In this document: positions 1 through 6,839 of the stretch, one piece after another
How positions within the stretch are numbered: the first letter of the stretch is position 1
Layout of the letters: every line of letters begins with the position of its first letter
Assembly: GCA_035541265.1 (NCBI GenBank)
Contig: DATKNQ010000122.1
Span: forward strand, 1-11,684
Origin: Bog-159 sp035541265
GTDB taxonomy: Bacteria; Acidobacteriota; Terriglobia; Bryobacterales; Bryobacteraceae
Length of the DNA: 11,684 nucleotides
Direction: 5' to 3'
The notes under the pieces: model-generated
Databases searched by the model: none
The model's input: the letters and a program-made list of their open reading frames with translations, nothing else
What the model was told of the DNA's origin: nothing
Made by a program: the position numbers and the translations under genes

Positions 1-20
1 TTGGAGTGTCGAACTTGCTG

Positions 21-43
21 AGTGGGCGAAAGCCCACTTTTTT
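21..43 (+). terminator. Terminator-like hairpin in the rimP leader (probable attenuator)
   Basis: A perfect 7-bp stem (AGTGGGC, 21-27, with GCCCACT, 32-38) closes a GAAA tetraloop (28-31) and runs into six T residues (38-43), the form of an intrinsic terminator. Only ten bases separate the T run from the rimP ATG at 54, so a promoter downstream of it is unlikely and the hairpin probably lies inside the rimP leader RNA. Terminator-like leaders before rimP are known in other bacteria and are thought to attenuate the rimP-nusA operon. It could instead end an upstream gene outside the window. Confidence 0.75.
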
Positions 44-53
44 GTTGGTATTT

Positions 54-512
54 ATGCGTCCGGCCATATCATCGCGGATTGAAGAGATCGCCCAGCGCGT
101 GGCCCTCTCCGAAGGCATGGAAGTCGTCGAGGTGGAGGTCAAAGGCGGTGGGAGGAATCAATTTGTGCGCATTTCGATCGATAAACCCGCGGGCGTTTCG
201 CACGCCGATTGCGAGCTGATCTCGCAGCAGGTGGGCACGATATTGGACGTCGAGGATGTGGTGCCGGGGCATTACACGCTGGAAGTCAGCTCGCCGGGCG
301 TGGAGCGCAAGCTGCTGAAGCCGCGCGACTACGAACGGTTCCAGGGGAAAAAAGCCCGGCTCACACTGCGCGCGCCGGTGGAGAACCAGCGGCACTGGGA
401 AGGCGTTCTGGCGGGTTTCGCCGACGGCGTAATCAGCCTGGATGCGGCCGGGCGGCAGATCCGCGTGCCGTTCGAGCAGGTGGAAAAGGCGCATTTGAAG
501 TTCGAGTGGTAG
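54..512 (+). CDS. rimP: Ribosome maturation factor RimP
   Basis: RimP binds the free 30S subunit in the cytoplasm and assists its late assembly. The 152-residue product has the family's usual length. An N-terminal alpha/beta domain (about 1-80) is followed by a C-terminal SH3-like barrel. The signature YTLEVSSPGVERKL is present at the domain boundary, and VRISIDKPAGVSHADCE is typical of the N-terminal domain. I chose ATG 54 because the protein then begins just before the conserved SRIEEIAQRV helix. An in-frame GTG at 6 adds 16 residues that do not look like RimP and would place the terminator-like hairpin inside the coding region. No strong Shine-Dalgarno is visible before ATG 54. It is the first gene of the operon continuing with nusA. 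Confidence 0.95.
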   Translation: MRPAISSRIEEIAQRVALSEGMEVVEVEVKGGGRNQFVRISIDKPAGVSHADCELISQQVGTILDVEDVVPGHYTLEVSSPGVERKLLKPRDYERFQGKKARLTLRAPVENQRHWEGVLAGFADGVISLDAAGRQIRVPFEQVEKAHLKFEW

Positions 513-567
513 ATTCCCTCCCCGCGATCTGGTAGGCAATCCAACGACAGGATAAACGAGGAATACT

Positions 568-2049
568 TTGGAAACGATTTTTCAGTCCATCGAGATATTG
601 AGCAAGGAAAAGGGCATCGATCCGCAGATCGTTCTGGACGCCGTGAAGGACGCCATGCTGATCGCGGCGCGCAAACATTTCCGTACGACAGAGGATTATG
701 TCGCCGAGATCAACGAAAAGACGGGCGCGCTGTTGCTCTTCGCGGTCAAGAAGGCCGTAGAGGCGGTGGAAGATCCATCCAAGGAGATGACTCTATCGGA
801 GGCGCGCCGCATCAATCCGGAGGCGGAGATCGGGGCGGAAATCCGGATTCCGAAGAAGACGGACTTACTGGGGCGCATTTCGGCGCAGACGGCCAAGCAG
901 GTGATTTTCCAGAAAGTGCGGGAGGCCGAGCGGGAAACGGTGTATAACGAATACTCCGGCCGCACGGGCGAGCTGGTGAACTGCACGGTGAAGCGCATCG
1001 AGGGGCCGGACTACATTCTGGATCTGGGCAAGACGGAGGCGCGGCTGCCGAAGAAAGAGCAGTCGCGGCTGGAAAGCTACAGCGTGGGCGACCGGGTGCG
1101 CTGCGTGATCCGGGTGGTGGACAAATCGAGCAAGGGGCCGGGCGTGGTGGTGTCGCGCGCGGCGCCGGAGCTGGTGATGCGCCTGTTTGAGCAGGAAGTG
1201 CCGGAGATCTACGACAGCACGGTAACCATCAAGGGCTGCGCGCGGGAGGCGGGCGAGCGTACGAAGATCGCGGTGCAGAGCCGCGACCGCGACGTGGACA
1301 GCGTAGGCGCGTGCGTGGGCATGAAGGGCATGCGCGTGCAGTCGATTATTCGCGAGTTGCGCGGCGAAAAGATCGACATCATCGAGTTCTCCGAAGACCC
1401 GGTGGTGTTCGCTACGCACGCGCTGAGCCCGGCGAAAATCAGCCGCGTGACGATCGTGGATGCGGGCGAGAAACACATGGAAGTGATCGTGGATGATTCG
1501 CAGCTCTCGCTGGCGATCGGGAAGAAGGGGCAGAACGTGCGGCTGGCGGCCAAGCTGCTCGGGTGGAAGGTAGATATCAAGAGCGAAGAAGAGAAGCGGC
1601 AGGAAGTGGAGTCCGCCATGGCCGCACTGGTGAACGCCGGCGAGCCGGTTTCCGTGCTGCTCGAATATGGCCTCTCCGAGGAGTTATCGGGCAGGCTGGT
1701 GGATGCCGGCGTAGGTACCATCGAGAAGCTGGGCGGCATGACTCCGGAGCAGTTGCAGGAGATTCCGGGCATCGATCCGGAGATGGTGGAGAACATCCGC
1801 GATTCGGTGACGAGTTACTACAGCCAGTTTGAGGAGGCTACTCCATCGGCGCTGGAGGGCGTGGAAATCGAGGCGGGCGAGCCGCCGGCGGAGGAACCCG
1901 CGGCGGAAGCGGAGGCCGCCGGCGGCGTTGAAGCCGAGGCATCCGCAGCAGAAACTCACGTGGATACGCCCGAAGAGTCTGATAACATAGGAGACTCGGG
2001 GCACGTTTCTCAGGACGAACCGGAAACCAGCGAGTCGCCTAAGGAGTAA
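568..2049 (+). CDS. nusA: Transcription termination/antitermination protein NusA
   Basis: NusA binds RNA polymerase and nascent RNA and modulates pausing, termination and antitermination. The 493-residue protein has an RNAP-binding N-terminal domain (1-125), an S1 domain (about 135-200), KH1 with the GMKG loop at 251-254, KH2 with GKKG at 318-321, and a helix-hairpin-helix-like segment (about 365-415). The last 60 or so residues form a Glu/Ala-rich acidic tail. It starts at TTG 568, with an AGGA-containing ribosome site (ACGAGGA, 556-562) five bases upstream; no in-frame ATG fits better. The gap from rimP is 55 bases with no terminator, so both are probably cotranscribed. Many bacteria have ylxR next; here infB follows at once. 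NusA could act on the hairpin before rimP, which would make the operon self-regulating (inference). Confidence 0.97.
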   Translation: METIFQSIEILSKEKGIDPQIVLDAVKDAMLIAARKHFRTTEDYVAEINEKTGALLLFAVKKAVEAVEDPSKEMTLSEARRINPEAEIGAEIRIPKKTDLLGRISAQTAKQVIFQKVREAERETVYNEYSGRTGELVNCTVKRIEGPDYILDLGKTEARLPKKEQSRLESYSVGDRVRCVIRVVDKSSKGPGVVVSRAAPELVMRLFEQEVPEIYDSTVTIKGCAREAGERTKIAVQSRDRDVDSVGACVGMKGMRVQSIIRELRGEKIDIIEFSEDPVVFATHALSPAKISRVTIVDAGEKHMEVIVDDSQLSLAIGKKGQNVRLAAKLLGWKVDIKSEEEKRQEVESAMAALVNAGEPVSVLLEYGLSEELSGRLVDAGVGTIEKLGGMTPEQLQEIPGIDPEMVENIRDSVTSYYSQFEEATPSALEGVEIEAGEPPAEEPAAEAEAAGGVEAEASAAETHVDTPEESDNIGDSGHVSQDEPETSESPKE

Positions 2050-2050
2050 G

Positions 2051-2086
2051 GTGCGCCTGCGCGAGATAGTTTTGCATCATCTATGA
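2051..2086 (+). CDS. Possible 11-codon coupling/leader ORF before infB
   Basis: A GTG at 2051 opens an ORF encoding MRLREIVLHHL, whose TGA (2084-2086) overlaps the infB ATG (2083-2085) as ATGA. AAGGAG at 2041-2046, inside the last nusA codons, lies four bases before the GTG. It is the best Shine-Dalgarno match in this interval, whereas infB has only a weak one of its own. The arrangement would let ribosomes ending this short ORF restart on infB. It may equally be chance, because AAGGAG also encodes the final Lys-Glu of NusA and the spacing is short. No function of the peptide is implied. Confidence 0.25.
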   Translation: MRLREIVLHHL

Positions 2087-5052
2087 ACAAGATTCGCATC
2101 AATGAGCTGGCTCGGGAGCTGGAAGTCAAAGCCAACGAAATTATCGACCGGCTGCCCGGGTTGGGAGTGACCGAAAAGAAGACCCATTCCAGCTCGATCG
2201 ACGAAGATGTCGCCCTCAAGCTGCGGCGGATCTTCGGCCACGATGTTCCAGAGGCGCCCGCGCCGGCGGAGGACATGGCTCCCGCGCAGCCCGAGAGGCC
2301 AGCCGCGGTCGTGGAGACTACATCCGTGCCAGAAGCGGCGCTGAGCGCTCCGGAGGATCAGGTTCCGGCGGCCAGCACGGAAGAGGGCGCGGCCGAGACG
2401 ATGGCGAGGCCTGCCCTGGAGCGTTCCATCGGCCGGCCGGTACACCCGATTCGTCCGCCGCTGGCAGGCATGACGCCTGCGGCACCGCCGGCTCCGCCCA
2501 CGCCTCAACCGGCCGCGCAAGCCGCGCCGCCGCCCGCGCCTGCGGCGATGCGCGGGCCGCAGCCGCCGGTAGCGGTGATTGCGCCGGGACGACCGATTCC
2601 GCCTGCTGTCAGGCCCGTACCGCCCATGCGTCCGGGTCAGGTATTATCGGGACCGCGGCAACCGCTGCCGCTCAACGAACCGATCCGCTCGTCCGCGCCG
2701 ATCCTTACGAGACCTGGAATTGTGGGACGCGCTCCGTCGGCGCCGGCGAGCCGGCCGGGCGGTCTGGCCACTCCGGGAGCGCCCAGCGCGCCAGCGCCAG
2801 GCAGTCCGATGCCGTCCGTTCCGCGGCCGGCAAACCGGCCGTTGGCGGGGCAACCCGTGGCGCGTCCGGTAGTGCCGCCGCGCGCCGATTTGTTAGCAAA
2901 ACTGACGCAGCCGCGCGCCGCCGCGCCCGGCATGCCGGCACCTCCACCGCCGCGGCCGGGCACTCCGGCGCGGCCGCAAAGTGCTCCGGCGCCCGGTCAG
3001 CCCATCTATCGTGGGCCGTTACGTCCGGGCCAGCCGATGGTGGCGCGGCAGGGGCCGGGCGGCGCAGTTCGCCCCGGCACGCCGCCCCGTCCGGGCGGGC
3101 CGCGGCCGATGCATCCGACTTCGCGGCGTCCGGGCATGGAGCCAGCCGTTGCGCCTCCACCGCCCGATCAGCAGCGGCGTCCGGGCGACAAGCGCGGCCG
3201 CCCGCAACGCGACCGCAGCATTCTAGAAGCCGAAGAGAAGATCCTGCGGCCATCCACCTCGCGGCGCCAGACGCCCAGCGGGCCGCCGGCCATCAACCGC
3301 GAGATCACGATTTCGGAAGGCATCACGGTAAAGGAGCTTTCCGAGAAGCTGGACGTGAAGGCCGGTTTGGTGATCCGGAAGCTGATGGACCGCAACGCTC
3401 CGGCAACCATCAACCAGACCCTCGATTCGAAGCTGGCCACGGAGATCGCGCGCGAGTTCGGCGCGTCGACCAGCACGATCACCTACGAAGAAGAATCGCA
3501 ACAGCAGGTGGAGACAGCCGAAGAGCCGAAGGACCTGGTGAAGCGCGCGCCCGTGGTCACCATCATGGGCCACGTGGATCACGGCAAGACTTCGCTGCTC
3601 GACGCGATTCGGGAAGCCAACGTGGCCGGCAAGGAAGCGGGCGGCATCACGCAGCATATTGGCGCGTACTACGTGGAGAAAGACGGGCGCAAAATCGTCT
3701 TCATCGATACGCCCGGCCACGAGGCGTTCACGCGCATGCGCGCCCGTGGCGCGAAAGTCACCGATATCGTGGTGCTGGTGGTGGCGGCGGACGATGGCGT
3801 AATGCCGCAGACCATTGAGGCGATCGACCACGCGCGCGCGGCCAAAGTGCCGATCATCGTGGCGGTCAACAAGATCGATAAGCCCGACGCACAGCCCGAG
3901 CGCGTCAAGCAGCAGCTTGCCGATCGCGGGCTGTTGGCCGAGGATTGGGGCGGCGAAACCGTGACCGTGCCCGTTTCGGCCAAGATGAAGATCAATCTGG
4001 ATCTGCTGCTCGAGATGATTCTGCTGGTGGCGGATTTGCAGGATTTGAAGGCGAATCCGGGCCGGCCGGCGATGGGCAACGTGCTCGAAGCCAAGCTGGA
4101 TCGCGGGCGCGGTCCGGTGGCCACTGTGCTGGTTCGCAACGGCACGCTGCACGTGGGCGATTACTTCATTTGCGGCGCGGTGTTCGGCAAGGTGCGCGCG
4201 ATGCTGAACGATCGCGGCGAGCAGATTCGCGATGCTGACCCTTCCATGCCAGTCGAGGTGCTGGGCCTCGAGTCGCTGCCCGAGGCGGGCGACGATTTCC
4301 AGGTGGTCACGGACACGGCCAAGGCCAAGCAGATCGTGCTGTTCCGGGAGGCCAAGGTGCGCGAGGCGGCCATGGCCAAGTCGAGCCGGCTGACGCTCGA
4401 ACAGTTGCACAAGAAACTGGAAGCCGGCGAAGTCACGGAACTGCCGCTGATTCTGAAGGCCGACGTGGGCGGTTCAGCCGAAGTGCTGAGCGACACGCTG
4501 CAGAAGCTGTCGAACGACAAGGTGAAGATACGCGTGCTGCGCTCGGGTGTGGGCGCCATCAACGAATCCGACGTGCTGCTGGCATCGGCTTCCGACGCCA
4601 TCATCATCGGCTTCAACGTGCGGCCGGAGCGTAACACAGCGGCGCTGGCCGAGCAGGAGAAGGTGGATATCCGCCTGCACACGATCATCTACAACCTGAC
4701 CGACGAGATCAAGCGCGCCATGACGGGCTTGCTCGAACCGGTCTACAAGGAAGTCTACAAGGGCAAGGCGGAAGTGCTGGAGACGTTCCGCATCACCAAG
4801 GTCGGCAACGTGGCCGGATGCATGGTGCAGGACGGATCGATCACGCGCGACAGCGAAGTGCGGCTGCTGCGCGATAACGTAGTGGTCTACACCGGCAAGG
4901 TCAGCTCGCTGCGGCGCTTCAAGGACGACGTCAGCGAGGTGCGGAGCGGCCAGGAGTGCGGCATCACGCTCGAAAACTTCGGCGACATCAAGCAGAAAGA
5001 TATCATCGAGGCGTTTGTGACCGAGCGGGTGGCGACCGAAGTCTTTGCCTGA
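2083..5052 (+). CDS. infB: Translation initiation factor IF-2
   Basis: IF-2 is the GTPase that places initiator tRNA on the 30S subunit and drives subunit joining. The 989-residue protein is long for the family. It has an IF2_N module at 1-55, a Pro/Ala/Gly/Arg-rich low-complexity linker from about 60 to 405, a second IF2_N module at about 407-458, then the G domain with GHVDHGKT (496-503), DTPGH (542-546), NKID (596-599) and SAK (632-634). Beta-barrel domain II begins near 666. The C-terminal fMet-tRNA-binding domain starts near 902 (FRITKVGNVAGC) and contains the family's usual cysteine. The start at ATG 2083 gives the typical MNKIRINELARELEVK opening. Its own Shine-Dalgarno is weak, so it may depend on coupling to upstream translation. 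It ends eight bases inside a possible TTG start of the next gene. Confidence 0.97.
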   Translation: MNKIRINELARELEVKANEIIDRLPGLGVTEKKTHSSSIDEDVALKLRRIFGHDVPEAPAPAEDMAPAQPERPAAVVETTSVPEAALSAPEDQVPAASTEEGAAETMARPALERSIGRPVHPIRPPLAGMTPAAPPAPPTPQPAAQAAPPPAPAAMRGPQPPVAVIAPGRPIPPAVRPVPPMRPGQVLSGPRQPLPLNEPIRSSAPILTRPGIVGRAPSAPASRPGGLATPGAPSAPAPGSPMPSVPRPANRPLAGQPVARPVVPPRADLLAKLTQPRAAAPGMPAPPPPRPGTPARPQSAPAPGQPIYRGPLRPGQPMVARQGPGGAVRPGTPPRPGGPRPMHPTSRRPGMEPAVAPPPPDQQRRPGDKRGRPQRDRSILEAEEKILRPSTSRRQTPSGPPAINREITISEGITVKELSEKLDVKAGLVIRKLMDRNAPATINQTLDSKLATEIAREFGASTSTITYEEESQQQVETAEEPKDLVKRAPVVTIMGHVDHGKTSLLDAIREANVAGKEAGGITQHIGAYYVEKDGRKIVFIDTPGHEAFTRMRARGAKVTDIVVLVVAADDGVMPQTIEAIDHARAAKVPIIVAVNKIDKPDAQPERVKQQLADRGLLAEDWGGETVTVPVSAKMKINLDLLLEMILLVADLQDLKANPGRPAMGNVLEAKLDRGRGPVATVLVRNGTLHVGDYFICGAVFGKVRAMLNDRGEQIRDADPSMPVEVLGLESLPEAGDDFQVVTDTAKAKQIVLFREAKVREAAMAKSSRLTLEQLHKKLEAGEVTELPLILKADVGGSAEVLSDTLQKLSNDKVKIRVLRSGVGAINESDVLLASASDAIIIGFNVRPERNTAALAEQEKVDIRLHTIIYNLTDEIKRAMTGLLEPVYKEVYKGKAEVLETFRITKVGNVAGCMVQDGSITRDSEVRLLRDNVVVYTGKVSSLRRFKDDVSEVRSGQECGITLENFGDIKQKDIIEAFVTERVATEVFA

Positions 5053-5059
5053 GGCGCCG

Positions 5060-5344
5060 GTGGCGACGATCGGTGTGCTGACGCTCGAGATCGTGCTTGA
5101 GAACTCGCATTCCCTGAAGGACAAACGGCACGTGGTGAAAAGCCTGAAGGAACGCCTGCGGAACAAATTCAACGTGGCCGTGGCGGAGATCGACTATCAG
5201 GATTTGTGGCAGCGGGCGCTGGTGGCGGCGGTGACTGTGTCATCCGACCACGGCCACGCGGAGCAGGTATTGCAGTCGGTGGAAGCCGAGGCCGCCGCGC
5301 TGCTGGGCCCGGAGTTGGCCGGCGCGACGGTGGAATGGATGTGA
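5060..5344 (+). CDS. ylxP: YlxP-like protein, DUF503 family
   Basis: This 94-residue protein belongs to the DUF503/YlxP family, small alpha/beta proteins often encoded between infB and rbfA; a role in ribosome maturation has been proposed, but the molecular function is uncertain. Family hallmarks visible are the opening ATIGVLTLEIVLENSHSLKDKR, the KSLKERLRNKFNVAVAEID segment and the late VTVSSDHGHAEQVL. I chose GTG 5060 because it begins at the conserved first strand and has GAGG (5051-5054) five bases upstream. The alternative TTG 5045 would overlap the infB stop by eight bases and add five residues. Either start implies translational coupling to infB. The 3' end is intact at the usual length, so the repeat just downstream did not truncate it. 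Confidence 0.88.
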   Translation: MATIGVLTLEIVLENSHSLKDKRHVVKSLKERLRNKFNVAVAEIDYQDLWQRALVAAVTVSSDHGHAEQVLQSVEAEAAALLGPELAGATVEWM

Positions 5345-5349
5345 GAAGC

Positions 5350-5472
5350 GGGTGCTGGGTCCAAAAAACGGGTGCTAGGTTCTGGGTGCTGGGTGCTGGC
5401 AAACTTGTTTCAGACGAGGCGAGGTTGCACCAAGACCCGGAATCCAGAACCCAGCACCCAAGACCCAGCACC
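5350..5472. repeat. Heptamer-based inverted repeat inside the core operon
   Basis: This spacer between ylxP and rbfA is built from degenerate seven-base units with consensus GGGTNCT. The left arm has an isolated GGGTGCT (5350-5356), then four units in register at 5370-5397 (GGGTGCT, AGGTTCT, GGGTGCT, GGGTGCT). The right arm, read on the opposite strand, holds six units at 5432-5472, including GGGTCTT, GGGTGCT and GGGTTCT. Arms 5371-5399 and 5444-5472 are inverted repeats matching at 25 of 29 positions around a 44-base loop. In RNA this can fold into a long hairpin; the + strand GGG runs could also form a loose G-quadruplex. I recall similar elements between genes in acidobacterial genomes. 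No ORF or transposase is present. Function unknown. Confidence 0.85.
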
Positions 5473-5488
5473 GCGAGCGTAGCGAGCC

Positions 5489-5857
5489 ATGGATGAACAT
5501 CGCGCTCGGCGGGTCTCCGAGGCCCTCCGCGAGGAGCTTTCCGAAATCATCGGGTTTGAACTTTCCGATCCGCGGCTGGTGGTCGTGGATGTCACGGATG
5601 TGACCGTCAGTCCCGATTCGCGGCATGCCACGGTCAAGGTCAACCTGGCCGGCGACGAGCGGGAACAACACCAGGCGATGGCGGCTCTGGAACGTGCCGG
5701 CAACTATCTGCGCCATGAGTTGGCCAGCCGTCTCAACCTCCGGAAAGTTCCGGAACTGCATTTTGAGCCGGATCTGCACCCGGAAGCCGCCTCGCGGGTC
5801 GAGATCCTGCTGAAGAGGGCGAAAAAAAAGCGTGCCCAAACGGAAAACCAGCCCTAA
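5489..5857 (+). CDS. rbfA: 30S ribosome-binding factor RbfA
   Basis: RbfA is a single KH-fold protein that binds near the decoding region of the immature 30S subunit, supports 16S rRNA 5'-end maturation and is needed for growth in the cold. The 122-residue length is normal. Visible landmarks are RVSEALREELSEII (helix 1), SDPRL (26-30), VTDVTVSPDSRHATVKV, and the interrupted-helix motif RAGNYLRHEL around 69-78, followed by VPELHFEPD. The start at ATG 5489 matches the family. The usual Shine-Dalgarno is absent: the 17 bases before it are the repeated GCGAGC motif that ends the inserted repeat. The 3' end is a Lys-rich tail carrying an A8 run and overlaps the next gene by 26 bases. Confidence 0.96.
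   Translation: MDEHRARRVSEALREELSEIIGFELSDPRLVVVDVTDVTVSPDSRHATVKVNLAGDEREQHQAMAALERAGNYLRHELASRLNLRKVPELHFEPDLHPEAASRVEILLKRAKKKRAQTENQP
5822..5830 (+). other. A8-G run with dnaX-type slippery heptamer
   Basis: Eight A residues and a G encode Lys-Lys-Lys in RbfA. The last seven bases read A-AAA-AAG in the RbfA zero frame, the same heptamer and phase used for -1 frameshifting in dnaX. An AGAGGG lies just upstream (5814-5819). A -1 shift would replace the last eight residues with a different 15-residue tail ending at TAG 5875. Loss of one A by polymerase slippage would instead fuse RbfA to ApbE. No strong downstream stem is visible, so use of the site is unproven. Confidence 0.3.
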
Positions 5858-6839
5858 AGTCAAACAAACTGTGGTAGTTTTGTTTTTGTTGACGGCTGCG
5901 GTGGCCTACCCCCAAGCCACCGGAGAAATGTTGCGCCTCGAGCAAAGCGCCGAGGCAATGGGCTCCGCCTATTCCATCGTCGTCTACGGAAACGACCGGG
6001 AAAAGATGGAGTCCGCGGTGGAAGCCGCCTTCGACGAAGTACGGCAACTGGACAACATGCTTTCGAATTATAAGCCGGACAGCGAGTGGAGCGACGTGAA
6101 CCGCGAGGCTGCCCAGCATCCGGTACATGTCTCGGCGGAATTGTTCCAGTTGCTGGCAGCGTGCCAGGAATACAGCCGCGAAAGCGAGGGCGCCTTCGAT
6201 ATTTCGGTCGGGCCGCTGATGAAGGTGTGGGGCTTCTACAAGGGTACGGGCCACCTGCCGCACCGGGCCGAGATCATGGCCGCGATGGAGCACGTGGGCT
6301 ACAAGCACGTGCACCTGAATGCTGCGGACCAGACGGTGAGTTTCGACCGGCCGGGCGTGGAGCTCGATCCCGGCGGCATCGGCAAGGGCTACGCGGTGGA
6401 CCGCATGATCGACGTGCTGAAGGCACACGGCATCACGATCGCGCTGGTTTCCGGGGGCGGCAGCAGCATCTACGGATTGGGCGCGCCGCCCAACGAGCCG
6501 CGCGGTTGGCTGATCAAGATCCGCGATCCGAAGAACGAACGCAAGAGCGTGGCGGAAGTTTATCTGAAGAACGAGTCGCTTTCGACCTCCGGCAGCTACG
6601 AAAAGTTCTTCGTCGCCGAGGGTCACGTTTATGCTCACATCATGGACCCGCGCACCGGGTGGCCGGCGCCGGGCATGCTTTCGGTTTCGCTCGTGACCCC
6701 CCGCACAATTGACAGCGAAGCTTGGGCCAAGCCGTTTTTCATCAATGGCCGCCAGTGGGCGGCGAAACATAATCCTCACGGATTTCGCGCTTTCTTTTGC
6801 GAAGACAGGACGGAACAGCCATGCGCGTGGCTCCAATGA
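5832..6839 (+). CDS. apbE: Exported FAD:protein FMN transferase, ApbE family
   Basis: ApbE enzymes act outside the cytoplasmic membrane, cutting FAD and linking FMN covalently to a Thr/Ser of target flavoproteins. The 335-residue product begins with a signal/anchor: a basic stretch KRKTSPKVK followed by VVVLFLLTAAVAYPQA, without a lipobox Cys. Family motifs in order are LDNMLSNYKPDSEWSDVN, GAFDISVGPLMKVW, ELDPGGIGKGYAVDR, VSGGGSSIYGLG, STSGSYEKFF and HIMDPRTGWPAPG. The Mg-site motif, usually Ala-Asp-Ala-Leu-Ala-Thr, reads S295-E-A-W-A-K300 here. The GTG start at 5832 overlaps rbfA by 26 bases; GTG 5871 is possible but would lose the basic N terminus. The stop overlaps the hemE coding region, so cotranscription is likely. 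No obvious flavoprotein target gene is in the window. Confidence 0.9.
   Translation: MPKRKTSPKVKQTVVVLFLLTAAVAYPQATGEMLRLEQSAEAMGSAYSIVVYGNDREKMESAVEAAFDEVRQLDNMLSNYKPDSEWSDVNREAAQHPVHVSAELFQLLAACQEYSRESEGAFDISVGPLMKVWGFYKGTGHLPHRAEIMAAMEHVGYKHVHLNAADQTVSFDRPGVELDPGGIGKGYAVDRMIDVLKAHGITIALVSGGGSSIYGLGAPPNEPRGWLIKIRDPKNERKSVAEVYLKNESLSTSGSYEKFFVAEGHVYAHIMDPRTGWPAPGMLSVSLVTPRTIDSEAWAKPFFINGRQWAAKHNPHGFRAFFCEDRTEQPCAWLQ

Noticed and set aside
6..53. In-frame GTG 6 as the rimP start, preceded by a TTGGAG sequence
   Set aside because: The added 16 residues are unlike RimP and would be encoded by the terminator-like hairpin.
3223..4410. Long - strand open frame opposite infB
   Set aside because: It mirrors infB, has His/Arg-rich composition typical of GC-rich antisense frames, and shows no recognisable domain.
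5350..5472. Possible CRISPR array
   Set aside because: The units are 7 bases long, abutting and inverted, with no spacers of regular length and no cas genes.
5345..5488. A small protein gene between ylxP and rbfA
   Set aside because: Open frames here run through period-7 repeats and have no start signal or protein-like composition.
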